A DNA stretch of 64,000 nucleotides, from NCBI RefSeq assembly GCF_016924655.1, contig NZ_JAFFJU010000001.1:186001-250000 (forward strand), in the 5' to 3' direction. The position numbers were made by a program, and so were the translations under genes. Within the stretch, counting starts at the first letter, position 1; each line of letters begins with the position of its first letter. Under the pieces are notes generated by a model. It worked only from the letters and a program-made list of their open reading frames with translations, was not told the DNA's origin and made no database searches. This stretch comes from Sphingomonas arenae (GTDB lineage: Bacteria; Pseudomonadota; Alphaproteobacteria; Sphingomonadales; Sphingomonadaceae). This document shows, one piece after another, positions 14,864-25,813 of this stretch.

Positions 14864-16120
14864 ATGCCTGCGCGTAAAGGCGCGGGGCTGCGACGGGACG
14901 GACAGTTGGATTACAACCGCATTTTCAAGGCTGCGATCGACCGGCTCCACGACGAGGGCCGGTACCGCGTCTTCATCGACATCATGCGTGAGCGTGGGCG
15001 TTACCCGAACGCCCAATGCTTCGCCGGCCATAACGGCCCGAAGCCGATCACCGTCTGGTGCTCGAACGACTATCTCGGCATGGGCCAGCACCCCGTCGTG
15101 ATCGAGGCCATGGAGCGCGCCCTCCACGAAGTGGGCGCGGGCTCGGGCGGAACGCGCAACATCGGCGGCAACACTCACCTGCATGTCGAGCTGGAGCAGG
15201 AGCTCGCCGACCTGCACGACAAGGAAGCGGCGCTGCTGTTCACCAGCGGCTACGTTTCCAACGAGGCTGCGCTGTCGACGCTCGGCAAGCTGCTCCCGGG
15301 CTGCGTGATCTTCTCGGACGAGCTGAACCACGCGTCCATGATCGCCGGCATCAAGAACTCCGGCTGCGAGAAGCGGATCTTCCGCCACAACGACCTGGAG
15401 CATCTCGAGGAGCTGCTCGCCGCCGAGGACCCGGATGCCCCCAAGCTGATCGCGTTCGAGAGCGTCTACTCGATGGACGGCGACGTCGCGCCGATCACCG
15501 CCATCTGCGATCTCGCGGACCGCTACGGCGCGCTCACCTATCTCGATGAAGTGCATGCGGTGGGCATGTACGGGACACGCGGCGGCGGCATCTCCGAACG
15601 GGACGACGTCGCGCACCGGCTGACCATCATCGAAGGCACGCTAGGCAAGGCGTTCGGCGTCATGGGCGGCTACATCGCGGCCGACCAGACCATCGTCGAC
15701 TGCATCCGCAGCTACGCTCCCGGCTTCATCTTCACCACCTCGCTCTCACCCGTGCTGGTCGCCGGCGTGCTCGCGTCGGTCCGGCACCTGAAGACGTCGA
15801 GTGTCGAGCGGGAAGCTCAGCAGGCTGCTGCGGCGGGCCTCAAGCGCAAGTTCGCGGACGCCGGGCTGCCGGTGATGGACAGCGTCACCCACATCGTCCC
15901 GCTGCTGGTCGGCTGTCCGATCAAGGCCAAGCGCATCAGCGATATCCTGCTCGCCGAGTACGGCCTCTATGTGCAGCCCATCAACTTCCCCACCGTGCCG
16001 CGCGGCACCGAGCGCCTGCGCTTCACGCCCGGGCCGATGCATACGGAAGAGATGCTGGACGAACTGACCGGCGCCCTGGCCGAGATCTGGGACCGGCTGG
16101 AAATGAAGCTCGCCGCCTAG
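14864..16120 (+). CDS. hemA: 5-aminolevulinate synthase
   Basis: PLP enzyme that condenses glycine and succinyl-CoA to ALA, the C4 (Shemin) route to heme used by alphaproteobacteria. The 418 aa carry the alpha-oxoamine synthase motifs [41 protein letters not shown], the [11 protein letters not shown] segment and the PLP lysine in [14 protein letters not shown]. About 16 extra N-terminal residues precede the usual LDYNRIF start. It is convergent with the DUF3429 gene, whose stop overlaps the hemA stop by 4 nt. Confidence 0.96.
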   Translation: MPARKGAGLRRDGQLDYNRIFKAAIDRLHDEGRYRVFIDIMRERGRYPNAQCFAGHNGPKPITVWCSNDYLGMGQHPVVIEAMERALHEVGAGSGGTRNIGGNTHLHVELEQELADLHDKEAALLFTSGYVSNEAALSTLGKLLPGCVIFSDELNHASMIAGIKNSGCEKRIFRHNDLEHLEELLAAEDPDAPKLIAFESVYSMDGDVAPITAICDLADRYGALTYLDEVHAVGMYGTRGGGISERDDVAHRLTIIEGTLGKAFGVMGGYIAADQTIVDCIRSYAPGFIFTTSLSPVLVAGVLASVRHLKTSSVEREAQQAAAAGLKRKFADAGLPVMDSVTHIVPLLVGCPIKAKRISDILLAEYGLYVQPINFPTVPRGTERLRFTPGPMHTEEMLDELTGALAEIWDRLEMKLAA

Positions 16121-16554
16121 CGCGTGCTGGCGTAGGTCGCTGCGGCGACGCAGAGCGCCAGGACGACGGAGAGCGGCACCCGCAGCCGCAACCACCATCG
16201 GGGTGTCAGCCCACGAGCTCGCAGCAGCGCATCGACGCCCGGGGATAGCAGGATCAGCGCGGCCAGTCCGTAGCCGACCAGCGTCTGCGGCCTTGCGGGT
16301 AGCAGGCCCCACGCCAGCAGCGGCGGCGCGACCGCAAGCACCAGCAGGACCAGTCTCGGCCGGTCCTCGCGGCAGGCGAACGCCCACCACGTTCCTCCCA
16401 GGAACGCAAAGATCAGCGCGGCATAGGTGAACAGGAACCCGGCGGCGACCGGGCCGAAGGCGCCCAGGTCGAACCAGGCGATGATCGCCAGCAGCACCGG
16501 CGGGATCAGCCCGGCGACGCCGAGCAGCATTGGAGCAAGAGGAACACGGCCCAT
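16117..16554 (-). CDS. DUF3429 family membrane protein
   Basis: A 145-aa protein with about four to five membrane helices (residues about 7-27, 35-55, 66-82, 88-108 and 122-142). The [17 protein letters not shown] segment is characteristic of the DUF3429 family. The biochemical role is unknown. It is divergent from the large membrane protein at 16650 and convergent with hemA. Confidence 0.8.
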   Translation of the reverse strand: MGRVPLAPMLLGVAGLIPPVLLAIIAWFDLGAFGPVAAGFLFTYAALIFAFLGGTWWAFACREDRPRLVLLVLAVAPPLLAWGLLPARPQTLVGYGLAALILLSPGVDALLRARGLTPRWWLRLRVPLSVVLALCVAAATYASTR

Positions 16555-16649
16555 CCCTTCAGTCTAGCGAGGCGGACGCCTGCGCCAAGCTGTTAACCCG
16601 GCGTTACCCTGCTATTCTGCCGGAACGCGATTCGGTTGAGGGGGCCGGC

Positions 16650-18410
16650 TTGGGAGTGTTGAGCGCCGTTCTGCGACCGCCGGTGAGGCTGCGGGCCATT
16701 CCGGACCGCGCGGCCAAATGGCTGCGCATAGCCTGGTACATCTGCGCGGCTCTTGCGGCCCTGACCGTCGCGGTAAGCACCCTGTATGCAGTCCGTGCGA
16801 GCTATTCGATTCAGCCGCTCATTCAGGAACATGGCCTCGACTTCGACTTGACGACGGAGGGTGGGCTCCAGGTCTACACCATGCCCGGCAAGTCCCCGCG
16901 TGCCGCGCCGGGATCCAAATTGGTCGCGATCGACGGAAAGCCGGTTCCGGCCGATCTGGTCGTGTCCGATCTCGCCAAAAGGCTGGACGCGACCCGCGGA
17001 AGGCCAGCCAGCGTGACCTTGCGCCAACCGGATGGGCAGCTCGTAGCGGTGCCGGTCGAACGTCGTCCGCTAGACGTCTCTCAGGCTCAGAGGACCAATC
17101 GCGACATACGGATTGGGGCGCGCATGGTGGCGGCGCTGCTGGCCTGCTCCGCCTTGCTCCTGTGCAGCCTTCTGCTTGCCCTCCGCCGCCCGAACGATCC
17201 CGTCGCGATGATGCTGGCATTCGCCTTCCTCGCCTTGGCCGGCAGCATCGATCCGCCCATGCAATACTGGATCTGGACCAACCAGGCGGTGGTCCTGGAC
17301 GTGCTCGGCGTCTTCATCTTCTACCTTCTGATCGTCGGCCTGGCCGCCTTCCCCGATGGTGTCTTCGTGCCACGCCTGCTGCGTTGGCTGCTTCCTCTCG
17401 GCGTGCCGCTCGCCGTCCTCACGTCCATGCCAGGTGTTGATGAGGACATTCAGGGCATCGCGTCCCTCCTCGTCCTCCTCGGAGTCGCGGCAAGCCTGTT
17501 CATCCGCCTGCGCCGTCAGCCCGCGGGGATCGCGCGGCAGCAAATCAAGTGGGCCGCCTTCGGCTTCGGCGTGGGGCTCACGATGATCCTCGGCGCGCTG
17601 GTCCTTGCCGCAGCCCAGGGGGATGATCCGAGCGCCTACTCCATCGTCGCAAGCACAATTATCCTGCTGTCGTTCAGCCTCGGCGTCGCGGTCATGGCAG
17701 CCGGCCTCCTCGTCGCGCTGATCCGCTTCCGTCTGTGGGAAGCAGACACCGTCATCACCCGCTCGGCCGCCTACGCGGTGGTAACCGTGATTGTCGGCGT
17801 CGTCTGGGCGGCAAGCTCGGACCTCGTGAAGCTCGTGATCACGGAGGTGCTTGGCCACGAGAGCGAGGCGGGCGCCACCACCGTCGGCGCGATCATCGCT
17901 GCAGGCGTCTTCTCGCCCACCCAGTCGGCCGTGCTCGGCTGGACCCGCAAGAGGTTCGGCGGTCCACTGGACCGGATCGAGGGTGCGGCCCAGCGGCTGA
18001 AGACCTGGGGCCTGAACGAGACACCGGAAGAGATCGCGGTCCGCTCGCTCGGCATCATCGACGAAGCGGTGCATCCTGCCGCTGCCGCCATCTGCCTCGA
18101 CACGCCGCAAGGGCGGGACGCGCTGGCAGTCCGCGGCATCGAGTCTGCGGAAGACCGCAAGCTGATTGAACGCCTGCCGCTCGCCGATGAGGAAGGTTCG
18201 GTGGGTGAGCTTCGGCTCGGACGCCGGTCCGACGGCAACCGCTACAACCGCCAGGAACTGGAAGCGGTGCGCCAGCTCATCCCGCACATTGCCGATGCCC
18301 TCCGCGTCGCCCGTGGCCGGCACTCGCGCGAGTCGCAGATGCAGCAGCAGCTCGAGGCCATGGCTGCCCGTCTCGCCCAGCTCGAAGGCGGAGCGCCGCG
18401 CCCGGCTTGA
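16650..18410 (+). CDS. Multi-pass membrane protein with PDZ-like and GAF-like domains, no output domain
   Basis: A 586-aa protein from a TTG start (16650, with GAGGGGG upstream); GTG at 16656 is the alternative. In order it has one membrane helix (about 27-48), a periplasmic PDZ-like fold (about 60-140; GSKLVAIDGKPVPADLV), a block of about seven to eight helices (about 150-400), then a cytosolic region resembling GAF (about 425-560; AAAICLDTPQG) and a C-terminal coiled coil (SQMQQQLEAMAARLAQLEG). The plan resembles the sensing half of 7TM histidine kinases, but no kinase, cyclase or DNA-binding domain follows. It precedes rpiB by 47 bp. Function unknown. Confidence 0.7.
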   Translation: MGVLSAVLRPPVRLRAIPDRAAKWLRIAWYICAALAALTVAVSTLYAVRASYSIQPLIQEHGLDFDLTTEGGLQVYTMPGKSPRAAPGSKLVAIDGKPVPADLVVSDLAKRLDATRGRPASVTLRQPDGQLVAVPVERRPLDVSQAQRTNRDIRIGARMVAALLACSALLLCSLLLALRRPNDPVAMMLAFAFLALAGSIDPPMQYWIWTNQAVVLDVLGVFIFYLLIVGLAAFPDGVFVPRLLRWLLPLGVPLAVLTSMPGVDEDIQGIASLLVLLGVAASLFIRLRRQPAGIARQQIKWAAFGFGVGLTMILGALVLAAAQGDDPSAYSIVASTIILLSFSLGVAVMAAGLLVALIRFRLWEADTVITRSAAYAVVTVIVGVVWAASSDLVKLVITEVLGHESEAGATTVGAIIAAGVFSPTQSAVLGWTRKRFGGPLDRIEGAAQRLKTWGLNETPEEIAVRSLGIIDEAVHPAAAAICLDTPQGRDALAVRGIESAEDRKLIERLPLADEEGSVGELRLGRRSDGNRYNRQELEAVRQLIPHIADALRVARGRHSRESQMQQQLEAMAARLAQLEGGAPRPA

Positions 18411-18457
18411 GCCTGGCGGCACTGGCGAATCCCCGGCCATTCGCCTAGGGCAGCGCC

Positions 18458-18904
18458 ATGCGCATCGCCCTCGCCGCCGACCATGCCGGATACGTCCTGA
18501 AGGATGAGCTCGCCGCCTGGCTGCGCGAGTCGGGGCATGAGGTGACGGACCTCGGCACCAACAGCCCCGACAGCGTCGATTATCCCGCCTTCGGCTCCCG
18601 GCTGGCGGAGACCATCGCGTCGGGATCGGCTCACCGCGGAGTCGTCGTGTGCGGCTCCGGCATCGGCATCTCCATCGCCGTCAACCGCAACCCCGCCTGC
18701 CGCTGCGCTTTGGTCAACGAGCCCCTCTCCGCCGCCCTTGCGCGGGAGCACAACGATGCCAATGTCCTGGCGCTCGGAGCCCGCCTGACCGGCCCCGATC
18801 TCGCCAAGGCCTGCATTGCAGCCTTTCTCGACACCGATTTCGCCGGCGGGCGCCACCAGCGCCGCGTCGACATGCTCTCACCCCAGCTTCAGGACAGCGA
18901 CTGA
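18458..18904 (+). CDS. rpiB: Ribose-5-phosphate isomerase B
   Basis: Interconverts ribose-5-phosphate and ribulose-5-phosphate in the pentose phosphate pathway. The 148 aa show the RpiB/LacAB fold with ALAADHAGY, the active-site Cys in [15 protein letters not shown], and [25 protein letters not shown]. Its TGA and the glyA ATG share one base (TGATG), so the two are coupled. The rpiB-glyA-nrdR order recurs in alphaproteobacteria. Confidence 0.95.
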   Translation: MRIALAADHAGYVLKDELAAWLRESGHEVTDLGTNSPDSVDYPAFGSRLAETIASGSAHRGVVVCGSGIGISIAVNRNPACRCALVNEPLSAALAREHNDANVLALGARLTGPDLAKACIAAFLDTDFAGGRHQRRVDMLSPQLQDSD

Positions 18905-20211
18905 TGGCCACCGCCGCGAACTTGAACCACGTGCAGCCCGACGGCTTCTTCACCCGCGCCCTCGCGGACGCAGACCAGGCGGTCGCCGACGCGATCCGGT
19001 CGGAACTCGGCCGCGAACAGACCCAGATCGAGCTGATCGCGTCGGAGAACATCGTCTCCCGCGCGGTCCTGGAGGCGCAGGGCTCCGTCTTCACCAACAA
19101 ATATGCGGAAGGCTATCCGGGCCGCCGCTACTACCAGGGCTGCGACCCGTCGGACGTGGTCGAGCGCATCGCCATCGACCGGGCAAAACAGCTGTTCGGC
19201 TGTGGCTTCGTCAACGTCCAGCCGCACTCGGGCGCGCAGGCCAACGGCGCGGTGTTCCTGGCGCTGCTCCAGCCCGGCGACACGATCCTGGGCATGAGCC
19301 TCGCCGCGGGCGGACACCTCACTCATGGCGCTCCCCCGGCCCAGTCGGGCAAGTGGTTCAACGCGATCCAATATGGCGTCCGCCCCGACGACCACCTTGT
19401 CGACTTCGAGGAGCTCGCCCGGCTCGCCGACGAGCACAAGCCCAAGCTGATCATCGCCGGCGGCTCGGCCTACCCCCGCCACCTCGACTTCGCGAAGTTC
19501 CGGCAGATTGCCGACTCCGTCGGCGCGTATCTGATGGTCGACATGGCCCATTTCGCCGGCCTAGTCGCTGCGGGCGAGCATCCGACCCCGTTCGGCCACG
19601 CCCATGTGGTCACCACCACCACCCACAAGACCCTGCGCGGCCCGCGCGGGGGCATGGTGCTGACCGACGACGAGGCGATCGCCAAGAAGATCAACTCGGC
19701 CGTCTTCCCCGGTCTGCAGGGCGGCCCCCTGATGCACGTCATCGCCGCCAAGGCGGTGGCGTTCGGCGAAGCGCTGCAGCCGGAGTTCAAGACCTACGCG
19801 CAGGCGGTGATCCGCAACGCGCAGACCCTCGCCAACCGCCTCAAGGAGCGCGGCGCCGACCTGGTCGCCGGCGGCACCGACACGCACCTCGCCCTCGTCG
19901 ATCTCCGTCCCCTCGGCCTCACCGGCAAGGACGCGGACGAAAGCCTCGAGCGTGCCGGCATCACCTGCAACAAGAACGGCGTGCCCTTCGATCCGCTGCC
20001 CCCGCTCAAGACCAGCGGCATCCGCGTCGGCTCGCCGGCCGGCACCACGCGCGGCTTCGCCGAGGCCGAGTTCCGGGACATTGCCGACATGGTGGCCGAC
20101 GTGCTCGACGGACTTCAGGCAAACGGGATCGAGAACAACGGCGCCGTCGAACGCCAGGTCAACGCCCGCGTCCGCGACCTCTGCTCCCGCTTTCCGATCT
20201 ACCAGGCGTAA
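18904..20211 (+). CDS. glyA: Serine hydroxymethyltransferase
   Basis: PLP enzyme that converts serine and THF to glycine and methylene-THF. The 435 aa carry the family motifs [45 protein letters not shown], the [12 protein letters not shown] segment and the PLP lysine in [16 protein letters not shown]. The ATG at 18904 overlaps the rpiB stop. It supplies one-carbon units alongside the gcv operon in this window. Confidence 0.97.
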   Translation: MATAANLNHVQPDGFFTRALADADQAVADAIRSELGREQTQIELIASENIVSRAVLEAQGSVFTNKYAEGYPGRRYYQGCDPSDVVERIAIDRAKQLFGCGFVNVQPHSGAQANGAVFLALLQPGDTILGMSLAAGGHLTHGAPPAQSGKWFNAIQYGVRPDDHLVDFEELARLADEHKPKLIIAGGSAYPRHLDFAKFRQIADSVGAYLMVDMAHFAGLVAAGEHPTPFGHAHVVTTTTHKTLRGPRGGMVLTDDEAIAKKINSAVFPGLQGGPLMHVIAAKAVAFGEALQPEFKTYAQAVIRNAQTLANRLKERGADLVAGGTDTHLALVDLRPLGLTGKDADESLERAGITCNKNGVPFDPLPPLKTSGIRVGSPAGTTRGFAEAEFRDIADMVADVLDGLQANGIENNGAVERQVNARVRDLCSRFPIYQA

Positions 20212-20227
20212 GAATGACTGCAGCACC

Positions 20228-20254
20228 GCTCGTCCCGAGCGAAGTCGAGGGGCG
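20228..20254. repeat. Single REP arm between glyA and nrdR
   Basis: GCTCGTCCCGAGCGAAGTCG followed by AGGGGCG closely matches the reverse complement of the right arm of the element at 8431-8507 (CGTTCGTCCCGAGCGTAGTC, CAGGGGCG). It fills most of the 50-bp gap between glyA and nrdR and ends 8 bp before the TTG start of nrdR. Confidence 0.75.
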
Positions 20255-20261
20255 CTGATCC

Positions 20262-20759
20262 TTGCGCTGCCCATTTTGCGGTGATCTCGACAGCCAGGTG
20301 AAGGACAGCCGCTCGTCGGAAGACGGGGCAGCGATCCGGCGCCGGCGCCAGTGCGAGGGCTGCGGCGCCCGCTTCACCACCTTTGAGCGCGTGCAGCTGC
20401 GCGACCTCACCGTGGTCAAGAAGAGCGGTCGGCGCGAAGCCTTTGACCGCGCCAAGCTCGCCCGGTCCATTGGCTTCGCCTGCCGCAAGCGCGACATCGC
20501 CCCCGAGCGGATCGAGCGCCTCGTCAGCGGGATCCAGCGCCAGCTCGAGACCCGCGGCGACGAAGTCCGCGCGGAAGAGATCGGCGAGGCCGTGATGGAG
20601 GGCCTCAAGACCCTCGACCACGTCGCCTACATCCGCTTCGCCAGCATCTACAAGGACTTCAACGAAGCTAGCGACTTCGCCGAGATCGCCGAGGAAGTCG
20701 GGGAGGAACGCCCCGGAATACCCAGTCCGCAGCAACCGCCGGCCGACAAGTTGCTCTGA
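20262..20759 (+). CDS. nrdR: Transcriptional repressor NrdR
   Basis: Zinc-finger/ATP-cone repressor of ribonucleotide reductase genes. The 165 aa begin at a TTG (20262), giving the invariant MRCPFCG start. Two CxxC pairs (CPFC, CEGC) form the zinc ribbon, followed by RFTTFERV and the ATP cone ([28 protein letters not shown]). A C-terminal Pro-rich tail of about 15 residues is not conserved in the family. A REP arm directly upstream leaves little room for a native Shine-Dalgarno. Confidence 0.95.
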   Translation: MRCPFCGDLDSQVKDSRSSEDGAAIRRRRQCEGCGARFTTFERVQLRDLTVVKKSGRREAFDRAKLARSIGFACRKRDIAPERIERLVSGIQRQLETRGDEVRAEEIGEAVMEGLKTLDHVAYIRFASIYKDFNEASDFAEIAEEVGEERPGIPSPQQPPADKLL

Positions 20760-20760
20760 A

Positions 20761-21504
20761 ATGAGCAAGACGCTGCCCCCCATCATCGTCCTCGTCCGCC
20801 CCCAGCTCGGCCAGAACATCGGCAAGGCCGCTCGCGCCATGCTGAACTTCGGACTTACCGAGATGCGCCTCGTGGCTCCGAGGGACGGCTGGCCCAATCC
20901 CGACGCCGGCCCCGCGGCGAGCGGCGCGGACATCGTGCTGGAACGGGCCACCGTGTGCGACACGGTCGCCGATGCCATCGCCGATTGCAGTACCGTGTTC
21001 GCCTCGACCGTGCGCAAGCGCGAGCTGGTCACTCCAGTCGTCGGGCCGGAGGAAATGGCCCGGACCATCACCACGTCCGCTGGCCGCTCGGCTATCCTGT
21101 TCGGACCGGAACGCTCGGGCCTCGAAACGGAAGACGTGGCGCTCGCCAACGCCATCGTCACCGTGCCGATCAACCCTGAGTTCGGCAGCCTCAACCTCGC
21201 CCAGGCCGTGATCCTGCTCGCCTACGAATGGTCACGGACGCAGGCGCTCGCCCAACCGACGGTGCGGGAGATGGAACCCGCCGCCCCCCATGCCGAAGTC
21301 GACGGGTTGATCGGGCAACTCGAAGGCGCGCTCGATACCGCCGGCTACTTCCACCCGCCCGAGCGCACGCAGGCGACAAAGAACACCATCCGGACCATCT
21401 TCACCAAGACCGGCTGGTCCAGCCGCGAGATCAAGGCCGTGCGCGGAATGCTGAAGGCGCTGACTGGTCAGCCTCGGGTGCGGTCGAAGGCGTCCATCTC
21501 GTAG
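20761..21504 (+). CDS. trmJ: TrmJ-type RNA 2'-O-methyltransferase (SPOUT)
   Basis: SPOUT-class methyltransferase of 247 aa. The family start IIVLVRPQLGQNIGKAARAM is followed by the knot motifs LFGPERSGLETEDVALAN and NPEFGSLNLAQAVILLAYEW. TrmJ homologues methylate position 32 of several tRNAs; the exact target here is inferred. A C-terminal helical region (about 165-247) is typical of TrmJ rather than TrmL. It starts 1 bp after the nrdR stop, and its 3' end overlaps the convergent chorismate mutase gene by 37 bp. Confidence 0.88.
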   Translation: MSKTLPPIIVLVRPQLGQNIGKAARAMLNFGLTEMRLVAPRDGWPNPDAGPAASGADIVLERATVCDTVADAIADCSTVFASTVRKRELVTPVVGPEEMARTITTSAGRSAILFGPERSGLETEDVALANAIVTVPINPEFGSLNLAQAVILLAYEWSRTQALAQPTVREMEPAAPHAEVDGLIGQLEGALDTAGYFHPPERTQATKNTIRTIFTKTGWSSREIKAVRGMLKALTGQPRVRSKASIS

Positions 21505-21776
21505 GCGATCGAAGTCTCGATCAAATCCTCGTAGAGGCGGCTCATCAAGGCACGATCGATCCCGGAGCTCGCCGCTGCGGCATCCACCTTGGCCTTCACG
21601 TCCGCCTTGCGCCACTCGTCGCGCACCGCACTGCGGTCCGGCTTGATCCGCGCGGCCGCATCCATGTAGCCGAACCGGCGGGCGATCAGCGCCACGATCT
21701 GGCGGTCGACCGCGTCCACCCCGGCGCGGACCTCCGCCATGGTGCTGCAATCCTGGGGCTCGCGAGTGTCGGTCAT
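21468..21776 (-). CDS. Chorismate mutase (AroQ class)
   Basis: A 102-aa single-domain AroQ-type helical protein that rearranges chorismate to prephenate for Phe/Tyr synthesis. The pattern EVRAGVDAVDRQIVALIARR...AAARIK...RDEWR is characteristic, with the basic residues that hold the chorismate carboxylates. The start at 21776 is the first Met in family register. A PchB-like isochorismate-pyruvate lyase has the same fold and cannot be excluded. Its 3' end overlaps trmJ on the opposite strand. Confidence 0.85.
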   Translation of the reverse strand: MTDTREPQDCSTMAEVRAGVDAVDRQIVALIARRFGYMDAAARIKPDRSAVRDEWRKADVKAKVDAAAASSGIDRALMSRLYEDLIETSIAYEMDAFDRTRG

Positions 21777-21937
21777 GCCGCGCCCCTTGCCCGCCCAACC
21801 TTGACCTTCGCAAGCCCCTCGGCTAGGCGCGCCGCTCGCAATTGACCCCGCACTCCGGTGAAGCGGTGGTCCTGCCGGCATCCTTGCCCCAGCAGCGCGG
21901 TCCCGGAAAACGACAGAAACGCAATTGGAGTGAACAC

Positions 21938-22552
21938 ATGTCGAAGCGCACCAGCGCCAAGTACAAGCTCGACCGCCGCATGGGCGAAAACGTCTTCGGA
22001 CGTCCCAAGAGCCCGGTCAACCGCCGCGAATATGGTCCGGGCCAGCACGGCCAGCGCCGCAAGGGCAAGATGTCGGACTTCGGCATCCAGCTGCGCGCGA
22101 AGCAGAAGCTCAAGGGCTATTACGGCGACGTCACCGAGAAGCAGTTCAAGCGCACCTTCCAGGAAGCGTCGCGCATGAAGGGCGACGCCTCGCAGAACCT
22201 GATCGGCCTGCTGGAGCGCCGGCTGGACATGATCGTCTACCGCGCCAAGTTCGCGCCGACGATCTGGGCCGCCCGCCAGCTGGTCAGCCACGGCCACATC
22301 CGCGTCAACGGCGTGAAGTGCAACATCGCCAGCCGCCGCGTGAACGTGGGCGAAGTGATCGAGCTCGGGCCCAAGGCCGCCGAAATGGCGCTGGTCCTCG
22401 AAGCGCAAAGCCTCGCCGAGCGTGACATCCCCGACTACGTCGTTCCGGACGGCGCCAACAAGGTGACCTTCACCCGCGTGCCCAAGCTGGACGAGGTGCC
22501 CTACCCCGTCCGCATGGAACCGAACCTCGTGGTCGAGTTCTACTCGCGCTAA
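21938..22552 (+). CDS. rpsD: 30S ribosomal protein S4
   Basis: Primary 16S rRNA-binding protein that nucleates 30S assembly. The 204 aa begin [21 protein letters not shown]. The S4 RNA-binding domain (about 95-160) has [17 protein letters not shown] and [14 protein letters not shown], and the end is [10 protein letters not shown]. It lacks the N-terminal zinc Cys found in some bacterial S4 proteins. It is monocistronic, with a strong terminator 25 bp downstream. Confidence 0.98.
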   Translation: MSKRTSAKYKLDRRMGENVFGRPKSPVNRREYGPGQHGQRRKGKMSDFGIQLRAKQKLKGYYGDVTEKQFKRTFQEASRMKGDASQNLIGLLERRLDMIVYRAKFAPTIWAARQLVSHGHIRVNGVKCNIASRRVNVGEVIELGPKAAEMALVLEAQSLAERDIPDYVVPDGANKVTFTRVPKLDEVPYPVRMEPNLVVEFYSR

Positions 22553-22577
22553 GGTTCGACAGAGCCAACGAGACGAC

Positions 22578-22607
22578 AGGGCGGCTCCCGAAAGGAGCCG
22601 CCCTTTT
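22578..22607 (+). terminator. Rho-independent terminator after rpsD
   Basis: AGGGCGGCTCC (22578-22588), a CGAAA loop and GGAGCCGCCCT (22594-22604) form a perfect 11-bp stem ending in TTTT. This is the clearest intrinsic terminator in the window. Confidence 0.93.
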
Positions 22608-22624
22608 CGTGTCAGGCCAGGCCG

Positions 22625-24601
22625 CTAGCGTCCGATGGCCTTTTCCAGGAACTCGCCAATCCGCATCAGCATCTCGATCCGGGCGCTGCTGTCGTCCAGC
22701 TGATGGTCGAGATCCTTGTATCGGAGGAACTCGGTCCTGACGCCGTTCTTCTGCAAGGCGTCCGCCATTCGCACGCTATGTTGCACACCGACGTTCGCAT
22801 CCATGTCCCCGTGGACGAGCAGGACCGGCACCCTGATTGCATCGGCCCGGCGAAGCGGCGAACCGCTGGACACATGATCGCCCGATCCGACGAACTTCGC
22901 CACCAGCCGTGAGTTGGTGAAGTTCGCCGCCTCCCGCTTCAGCATCGACAGGTCCGTCACGGGAGCGATGGCCACCGCCGCCTTGTACAGGTCCGGCTGG
23001 ACCGCCGCGGATTGCAGCGCCGCATAGCCGCCGTAGGACCAACCCACGATCGCCAGCCTCTGCGGATCGGCAATCCCTTCCGCCACGAGATAGCGCGCCG
23101 CCGAACTGATGTCCGCGATCGACGTTTCCCACTGCCGGAAGCCGTTCGCGCCCAGCCACTCCTCGCCATAGCCGGCGGAGCCGCGATAATTGGGCTGGAT
23201 CACGGCATAGCCTCGCGCCGCCAGGAACTGGGCCAGCCAGTCGAAGCCCCACTCGTCCCGTGCGCTCGGACCGCCGTGCGGAAGCACCACGGCCGGCAGC
23301 CCCTTGCCGCTGCTGCCCACCGGCAATGTGAGGTAGCCCGGGATCTTCACGTCCCCACCCGCCGGGATCAGGATCGGCTTGACGGCTGCGAGTGCCCGGC
23401 CCTCCAGCTGTGGCCGGACCGCGGCGATCTCGTTCAGCCTGCGCGTGGCCCGTTCGTAAAGGTAGAACATCCCTGGCTGGGTGTCGCTGCTCGCGAACAC
23501 CAGCAGCTTGCCCGCGTCTGCGTTCGCACCGACGAACTGCACGACCGGGTTCCCCGGGATGACCTTGGCCAACCCCGCTGCCAGCTTGCTGTATTCCGGA
23601 TCGAAGTAGACCGTGTGGCGGCGATCGTCGGCATAGGTGTAGCCGATGACCTTCTGCCCGTGACCAAGGCGAACGACCGTGTCGATGTCGACCTTCGGAT
23701 TGGCGGCGATGAGCGTCCGTGCGCCGCTCGCGTCCAGCGCGACACGGTAAAGCACATCACGGCCGTTCGTTTCCGTCAGGACAAAAGCCGAATCGCTCTC
23801 CGCCTCGATGGCAATGGGATAGTCGCCGCTGTTGTCGGCCGATCGATACTCCCCGAAGTCCTTCCAGTCCTTGGAGCCCTGCTGCCGGTAGCGGAACTTG
23901 GTGACACCCGTCAGAACGCCGTCGTCATCGTCGTGCGAGATCATCAGGCGCACGTTGCCGCGTCCGTCCGTCAGATAGTCGTTCACACCCTCTCGCGGAC
24001 TTTCCACCCGGGAGACCTTGCCCGAGGCCAGGTCGATCCGGTCGACCCCCAGCCCGCTCCCCTTGCTGATGTTCGTGCCAATCCCGACCTCCGCCAGATA
24101 GTTGCGGGCCATGAGCACATTGCCGGGCTGGTCAGGCAGCCAGTCGAGGATATCGCCGTCCGTCTGCTTGATACCCACCTGCCGTCCATTGTCTGGCGTG
24201 CCAAGCGAGCGGATGTTCTTCCCGTCCGCGCCCAGCGTCACCAGGCGCGAGAAGCCGACGATATCGCTGTCCATACGAACGTCGCCGCCATACTTGCACA
24301 CCAGCTGCGTGTCGGACGCAAAGTCGCACCAGCGGAAGGACTCCGGCTCGCCATCCGCCTTCAGGATCATGGACATCTGCCCCGACGTCATGTCGACCAG
24401 CTGGAGCAGCTGGCTGCGTTTCGGGCCCGGGGCGATCAGCAGGACCTTGTTGCCACTCGGCGAGACGCTCATCGACTGCGCACTTTCCCGCAGGCCGAAG
24501 GCCTCGGCGTCGGCCGCCAGCGAAGCATCGGGCGCTCCCAGCGCAGGTTGGTGGCCGGCGAGCAGCAAGGCACCCGCAGCAAGGCTTAGTCGATAACGCA
24601 T
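22625..24601 (-). CDS. S9-family prolyl oligopeptidase-like serine peptidase, exported
   Basis: A 658-aa exported peptidase with a signal peptide (about residues 1-22; ALLLAGHQPALGAPD). An N-terminal beta-propeller-like region (about 30-390) is followed by an alpha/beta-hydrolase domain. The nucleophile is in GWSYGGYAALQ, the Asp in VLLVHGDMDANVGVQHS and the His near KDLDHQLDD; the HGGPSARDEWGFDW oxyanion region is also clear. The ATG at 24601 gives the signal peptide. It probably degrades peptides in the periplasm. It is divergent from aguA. Confidence 0.92.
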   Translation of the reverse strand: MRYRLSLAAGALLLAGHQPALGAPDASLAADAEAFGLRESAQSMSVSPSGNKVLLIAPGPKRSQLLQLVDMTSGQMSMILKADGEPESFRWCDFASDTQLVCKYGGDVRMDSDIVGFSRLVTLGADGKNIRSLGTPDNGRQVGIKQTDGDILDWLPDQPGNVLMARNYLAEVGIGTNISKGSGLGVDRIDLASGKVSRVESPREGVNDYLTDGRGNVRLMISHDDDDGVLTGVTKFRYRQQGSKDWKDFGEYRSADNSGDYPIAIEAESDSAFVLTETNGRDVLYRVALDASGARTLIAANPKVDIDTVVRLGHGQKVIGYTYADDRRHTVYFDPEYSKLAAGLAKVIPGNPVVQFVGANADAGKLLVFASSDTQPGMFYLYERATRRLNEIAAVRPQLEGRALAAVKPILIPAGGDVKIPGYLTLPVGSSGKGLPAVVLPHGGPSARDEWGFDWLAQFLAARGYAVIQPNYRGSAGYGEEWLGANGFRQWETSIADISSAARYLVAEGIADPQRLAIVGWSYGGYAALQSAAVQPDLYKAAVAIAPVTDLSMLKREAANFTNSRLVAKFVGSGDHVSSGSPLRRADAIRVPVLLVHGDMDANVGVQHSVRMADALQKNGVRTEFLRYKDLDHQLDDSSARIEMLMRIGEFLEKAIGR

Positions 24602-24696
24602 GAAACAGTCCCCCTCGGCCGCCCCAGTCTGCATCAACCCGGCAGGATGGCAAGACCGGGGCGTCGGCCTGTCCCGCTCTTGGCCTCGCCCACGCC

Positions 24697-25689
<993 letters not shown>

Positions 25690-25691
25690 AT

Positions 25692-25735
25692 TCGCTCACC
25701 CTGAGTTACGGCGCAGCCGCGTGTCGAAGGGTCCA
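25692..25735. repeat. Degenerate CCCTGAG..TCGAAGGGT repeat between aguA and aguB
   Basis: TTCGCTCACCCTGAG and GTGTCGAAGGGT are the two ends of the common repeat, separated by an unrelated 16-bp insert (TTACGGCGCAGCCGC). It lies in the 124-bp aguA-aguB gap and may limit or tune read-through within the pair. Confidence 0.5.
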
Positions 25736-25813
25736 CGTGCTTCGAACGGAGCCTTCGGCTCCCACCCGGCATCAGCGGTTGGGTTTGCCCCGCCTCTTCA
25801 CTAGATAGACCCC

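Noticed and set aside
13877-15616. 579-codon minus-strand frame across murI and hemA
   Set aside because: It covers two confirmed genes on the other strand and has no protein-family motif.
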